Source: Pseudomonadota bacterium
GTDB taxonomy: Bacteria; Pseudomonadota; Gammaproteobacteria; Halothiobacillales; Halothiobacillaceae
Assembly (NCBI GenBank): GCA_021795795.1
Contig: JAJYPA010000358.1
Location: 1-8,172 of the forward strand
Direction of reading: 5' to 3'
Length of the DNA: 8,172 nucleotides
Shown here: positions 5,304 to 8,172 of the stretch, one piece after another
Layout: each line of letters begins with the position of its first letter
Numbering within the stretch: the stretch's first letter is position 1
The notes under the pieces: generated by a model
Told to the model about the DNA's origin: nothing
The model's input: the letters and a program-made list of their open reading frames with translations, nothing else
Databases searched by the model: none
Position numbers and translations under genes: made by a program

Positions 5304-7043
5304 ATGGCTAGTTGGTGGGAGCGGTATCCCGATATCTGGATTCGGGAGCAAGCAGCTCTCAAAGCCAGCGGGTACGTGTGGGATCAAGATCCGGCTTCTT
5401 TGTCCGCAGGCAAGATGGTACTGCGGATTTTAGCCCCACAGCCCGATGGCGTCCCATTGTCTGTGGAGTTCCCGGCGAGTTATCCCTATTTTCCTCCACA
5501 TGTCACGGCTGGCGTCCTGGTGGCTTCTCGCCACCAGCATCCGTTTGGCCGCAATTTCTGCCTGCTTGGTCGAGACAGTGCGGAGTGGGAGCCGGGCAAT
5601 GACACACTTGCAGGCATTCTCGATTCTCAGTTGCCGAAGATTCTTAAAGTGGACGCGAAGTTCGAGTGTGACACGGATTTCGTTGCGGCCAATGAGGATC
5701 ATGTTGGTGAGCCGCTGTCGCTGTATCTACCCTACCGGCTCGATAGCTGCGTGATAGTTCCCGATGACACCCCACCGCAGCTTCAACACGCTGGAAAACT
5801 GGTATTGTGGTCACGTCCAACGCCAGATTCATGGGGCAAGGTCTCATTTGTTGCGACGGTTGAAAAAATCGAGAACATGTACGGCAAGACAGTTGTCGAT
5901 GGACTGAAGAAGCTTGACGGATTCACCCAATCAGTGCCGGGCTTTTGGATGCGATTGGCGTCGCGTCCGGAGGAACGAGATGTTACCAAGCTCCTCCAGA
6001 TTCTCGTCCACGAGCTGACCAAAGCGAATTCCGATTTTCACAAAGCTATCCTCCGTGCCCGCAAAGGAGATGTCCTAGTGGCGGGATTTGTCTACCCAGA
6101 TGAGATCCGGTGGCGCAAATTCGGCGATGATTGGATTTTTTTGACGGTTGAGGTTACACAGAAGGCGAAGAGGTCGCGTCCTATGAGCTACCAGATTCAA
6201 CCTGTGCGGGCAGAGTGGGGCGGAGATAAGGCTTGGATGCAGCGTGCCCCTTTCTTGCAGCGACTACGCGACAAGAATGTCCTGATCATCGGCCTTGGTA
6301 GTCTGGGATCTCCAGTTGCGCTCCAACTGGCAAGGGCGGGGGTCAAAAACATTGACCTTGTCGATCACGATCACTTTCAAGTAGGAAACACGGTTCGGTG
6401 GGCTCTAGGCTGGCAGTACGCAGGCCTCAGCAAGGCGCGTGCGTTGGCGAGCTACATTCAACAAGAATATCCCCACACGGAAGCAACGCCATATGTGCTG
6501 CGCATCGGAGCTCCCCAGCTACCGGACGGTAGATCAGATGACGACATCATACGGCAGTTGATGGATCGCGCCGACCTAGTTGTAGATGCCTCAGCAGAGT
6601 TTCGCGTCAATCACTACCTGGCGGATCTGTGCAGCGAACTTGGTAAAGCGTACCTTTGGTTGACAACAACCCACGGGGCCGCCGGTGGAGTCGTCGGGAG
6701 AATCGTGCCCGGCCGCACGAAGGGCTGTTGGCATTGTTTTCAACACAGCTTAGGCGACAAGTCAATACGCCTCCCAGCGATGGTGAACGTTCGCGATATT
6801 CAAACTGCCGGATGCTCCGCGCCGACATTCGTGGGGGCTGGGGCGGATAGCGATGCGATTCCCGTGCTTGCAGCACGATTGGCGATCGCAACACTTTGTA
6901 TGGACGAGGCAGATTCGTATCCTGATTTTATATGGGATGTTGCTGTTGGTGACACTTATGGTGGAACAGTTCCCATTGCTCCAGTTTGGTCCAGTTACGT
7001 GCTCGAAAAAAATGAGGCTTGCCAAGCTTGCAAGCCCAAGTAG
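5304..7043 (+). CDS. Fused E2-E1 ubiquitin-type conjugation enzyme (Cap2-like architecture)
   Basis: I choose ATG 5304 (579 aa) over the in-frame ATG 5262, because 5304 directly follows the peptide stop and the protein pattern starts there. Residues 1-140 form an E2 (UBC-like) domain: VEFPASYPYFPPHV, then HQHPFGRNFCLL with Cys86 as the likely thioester cysteine, then W and TLAGIL in the usual order. About 180 residues of unrecognised linker domain follow. Residues 325-579 are a ThiF/E1 adenylation domain: nucleotide loop GLGSLGS from Gly330, DHDHFQVGNTVRW (Asp354, Asp356, Asn362, Arg365), and VVDASAEFRVN (Asp428). CWHC (475/478) and the terminal CQAC (573/576) probably bind zinc. Cys504 in TAGCSAPTF is the candidate E1 catalytic cysteine. 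All key residues are present. In CBASS, Cap2 joins the C-terminus of a CD-NTase to targets; no CD-NTase is visible here. Confidence 0.9.
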   Translation: MASWWERYPDIWIREQAALKASGYVWDQDPASLSAGKMVLRILAPQPDGVPLSVEFPASYPYFPPHVTAGVLVASRHQHPFGRNFCLLGRDSAEWEPGNDTLAGILDSQLPKILKVDAKFECDTDFVAANEDHVGEPLSLYLPYRLDSCVIVPDDTPPQLQHAGKLVLWSRPTPDSWGKVSFVATVEKIENMYGKTVVDGLKKLDGFTQSVPGFWMRLASRPEERDVTKLLQILVHELTKANSDFHKAILRARKGDVLVAGFVYPDEIRWRKFGDDWIFLTVEVTQKAKRSRPMSYQIQPVRAEWGGDKAWMQRAPFLQRLRDKNVLIIGLGSLGSPVALQLARAGVKNIDLVDHDHFQVGNTVRWALGWQYAGLSKARALASYIQQEYPHTEATPYVLRIGAPQLPDGRSDDDIIRQLMDRADLVVDASAEFRVNHYLADLCSELGKAYLWLTTTHGAAGGVVGRIVPGRTKGCWHCFQHSLGDKSIRLPAMVNVRDIQTAGCSAPTFVGAGADSDAIPVLAARLAIATLCMDEADSYPDFIWDVAVGDTYGGTVPIAPVWSSYVLEKNEACQACKPK

Positions 7044-7519
7044 ATATTCTCTGGCTTGATCGCCGAGTGCTCGTGCGGATCGAGCAGGAGGCAAGCCTCA
7101 TATACCCGCTTGAGACAGGAGGAGTCTTGGTCGGCTATGTGGGGGACAATGGTCAGCCAGTTGTCCATGAGGTCGTTGGTCCGGGACCAAAAGCGCTCCA
7201 TTTAGAAACTCGATTCGAGCCGGACCATGCGTGGCAATGTGAGCAACTCGATAGCTTGTTCTGGAATTCGTCAGGCCAATTGGTCTACTTAGGAGATTGG
7301 CATACCCATCCCAATGGAAGCCCCACGATGAGTGGTCTTGACCGGCGCACGATGCGCCGGATTGCGAGGCATGCAGAAGCGCGCATCAGTTATCCGCTCA
7401 TGCTTATTGAAGGTGGCAGCCCTGGCGCTTGGCAATTGGCAGTCCACCAATTCAAGCCGGCGAAATGGTTCGACCTGCTTTCTTCGGCTTCAGCGCTCGA
7501 AATCCAACTATTTTCTTGA
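7019..7519 (+). CDS. JAMM/JAB (Mov34/MPN-type) metallo-isopeptidase, Cap3-like
   Basis: This 166-aa protein has the complete JAMM zinc signature: Glu32 in LETGGVLVGY, then WHTHPNGSPTMSGLD, giving His95, His97, Ser105 and Asp108. Such proteins cut isopeptide or C-terminal peptide bonds next to a modifier's last Gly; in CBASS, Cap3 reverses Cap2 conjugation and can also process precursors. It overlaps the end of the E2-E1 gene. The start is uncertain: TTG at 7019 or TTG at 7028. The latter has GAGG about 10 nt upstream and may be the better one; no ATG fits. The mature C-terminus of the peptide gene already ends in Gly, so processing is not obviously needed and reversal of conjugation is the likelier role (inference). 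It appears intact. Confidence 0.87.
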   Translation: MPSLQAQVDILWLDRRVLVRIEQEASLIYPLETGGVLVGYVGDNGQPVVHEVVGPGPKALHLETRFEPDHAWQCEQLDSLFWNSSGQLVYLGDWHTHPNGSPTMSGLDRRTMRRIARHAEARISYPLMLIEGGSPGAWQLAVHQFKPAKWFDLLSSASALEIQLFS

Positions 7520-7553
7520 GTCAGGTTTAAGCAGGCTGCCCGCGTAAAAGTTC

Positions 7554-7618
7554 ACTGTCAATTCATGTTTCGGCTCCGACTGGAACGCCCGCTTCCAGTC
7601 TCAAACTGACAATTCATG
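7554..7618. repeat. Direct repeat pair flanking a hairpin between the JAB and higA genes
   Basis: ACTGTCAATTCATG (7554-7567) and ACTGACAATTCATG (7605-7618) match at 13 of 14 positions, 51 bp apart. The second copy includes the higA stop codon, so the first may be a duplicate of the higA 3' end left by recombination at the island edge. That history is inference. Confidence 0.5.
7578..7600. terminator. Hairpin between convergent genes, possible bidirectional terminator
   Basis: GACTGGAA (7578-7585) pairs perfectly with TTCCAGTC (7593-7600) around a 7-nt loop. It lies about 60 nt after the JAB stop and about 14 nt after the higA stop on the opposite strand. No T-run follows on either side, so it may be a weak or non-intrinsic terminator. 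Confidence 0.4.
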
Positions 7619-7895
7619 CGGCGATATGGCGCACCCCTCGTGCTACACCTCTTTGCCGCGCTTCCCACAGATCGAACGCCATTTGCATACGCAGCCAGAA
7701 CCCTGCCTCTATCCCCAAGGCAGCCTCTAGGCGGAGCGCCATACCTGCACTGATGCCAGCCCGGCCATTCAACACGGCCGACAACGATTGCCGCGTCACA
7801 TGGAGAGCCTTGGCGGCATCGGTGACGCTCATCCCCTCGGGCAAATATTCTCGTAGCACTTCACCCGGATGTGCAGGATTGTGCATTTCGCTCAT
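7614..7895 (-). CDS. higA: HigA antitoxin (XRE/VapI type)
   Basis: This 93-aa protein begins MSEMHNPAHPGEVLREYLPE and has an XRE helix-turn-helix MSVTDAAKALHVTRQSLSAVLNGRAG (about 22-47), then GISAGMALRLEAALGIEAGFWLRMQMAFDLW. These are hallmark segments of the HigA branch, which uses the order toxin-then-antitoxin seen here. It binds and neutralises HigB and represses the pair's promoter (family knowledge). GGAGGT lies between the higB stop and this ATG, only 9 nt apart, so the genes are coupled. Length and motifs are normal. Confidence 0.93.
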   Translation of the reverse strand: MSEMHNPAHPGEVLREYLPEGMSVTDAAKALHVTRQSLSAVLNGRAGISAGMALRLEAALGIEAGFWLRMQMAFDLWEARQRGVARGVRHIAA

Positions 7896-7904
7896 AGCAC
7901 CTCC

Positions 7905-8172
7905 TCAGTGGTAGTCCACATAATCCACCAGATCCGCATGAATCCCCTCGAACCGAAAGATCACTCGCCAGTTCCCATTCACACGCACTGACCAGTATTC
8001 TTCGTAGTTGCCCGTCAGTCGGTGTAATCGCCATCCCGGCGCATTCATCTGTTCCGCAGATTCTGCTGCATCCAAGGCGGTCAACAAGACCCGCAACTTG
8101 GTCGCGTGATCCGGCTGAATTCCCGCCTTACTGCCGCTGCGATAGAACGCCTCGAGCCCCTTGTGACGGAAC
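7905..8172 (-). CDS. higB: HigB toxin (RelE-like mRNA interferase), 5' end cut by the window edge
   Basis: The frame is open to the right edge and reads FRHKGLEAFYRSGSKAGIQP...GWRLHRLTGNYEEYWSVRVN...NWRVIFRFEG...DLVDYVDYH. This is the HigB pattern: the N-terminal F-x-HKGLE-x-FY, the central WSVRVNGNWRVIFRF strand pair and the final DYH. An ATG at 8096 falls in the middle of the domain and is not the true start; only the first few residues (probably M-I-x-S or similar) lie outside the window. HigB cleaves translating mRNA at the ribosome. It precedes higA, as is usual for this family. Confidence 0.92.
   Translation of the reverse strand, partial: FRHKGLEAFYRSGSKAGIQPDHATKLRVLLTALDAAESAEQMNAPGWRLHRLTGNYEEYWSVRVNGNWRVIFRFEGIHADLVDYVDYH

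Noticed and set aside
6607..7201. Minus-strand frames of 68-110 aa opposite the E1 and JAB genes
   Set aside because: They are antisense shadows of strongly supported domains.
5168..7519. Standard type II CBASS operon
   Set aside because: Cap2- and Cap3-like genes are present, but no CD-NTase or cyclic-nucleotide effector is visible; the flanking genes are PIN/XRE-ImmA and HigBA.
1..8172. CRISPR arrays, tRNA or rRNA genes
   Set aside because: I saw no regularly spaced repeats and no tRNA- or rRNA-like segments.

Overview
The window looks like an accessory (defence/toxin-antitoxin) island of a proteobacterium. Base composition is mixed, slightly GC-rich; GTG and TTG starts appear; and almost every gene belongs to a toxin-antitoxin or conflict family. 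I cannot fix the genus from the sequence.

Layout, left to right. (1) 1-1387, all minus strand: a PaaA2-like antitoxin and a ParE toxin sharing a 4-nt overlap, then an unrecognised 146-aa gene, then the start of a probable Fic-family protein that runs off the left edge. (2) 1500 to about 3300, minus strand: a decayed hipA-type kinase gene. It is broken by an in-frame stop, two frameshifts and a clean 236-bp mobile element (2740-2975) that has near-perfect inverted ends and a 5-bp target duplication. A second, diverged copy of the same kind of end lies at 3330-3357, where hipA similarity fades. About 150 bp without a recognised gene follow. (3) 3508-5078, minus strand: an XRE-HTH/ImmA-IrrE-type metallopeptidase gene, coupled by a 1-nt overlap to a PIN-domain RNase gene. 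(4) 5168-7519, plus strand, divergent from (3): a 44-aa Pro/His-rich peptide ending in glycine, a fused E2-E1 ubiquitin-type enzyme, and a JAMM/JAB deconjugase, all tightly coupled. The 89-bp divergent region carries a good sigma-70-type promoter flanked by an inverted repeat that could be the XRE operator. (5) 7614-8172, minus strand: higA and higB; higB loses its first few codons at the right edge.

The most interesting part is region 4. It has the E1, E2 and JAB parts seen in CBASS type II (Cap2/Cap3) and in bacterial ubiquitin-like operons. No CD-NTase and no beta-grasp ubiquitin-like protein is visible in the window. The only gene positioned to supply a substrate is the tiny, apparently disordered peptide with a C-terminal Gly. 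My inference is that this peptide is a Pup-like modifier, or a peptide substrate activated at its C-terminus. The divergent XRE-ImmA/PIN pair is likely the regulator and an effector or addiction arm of the same unit.
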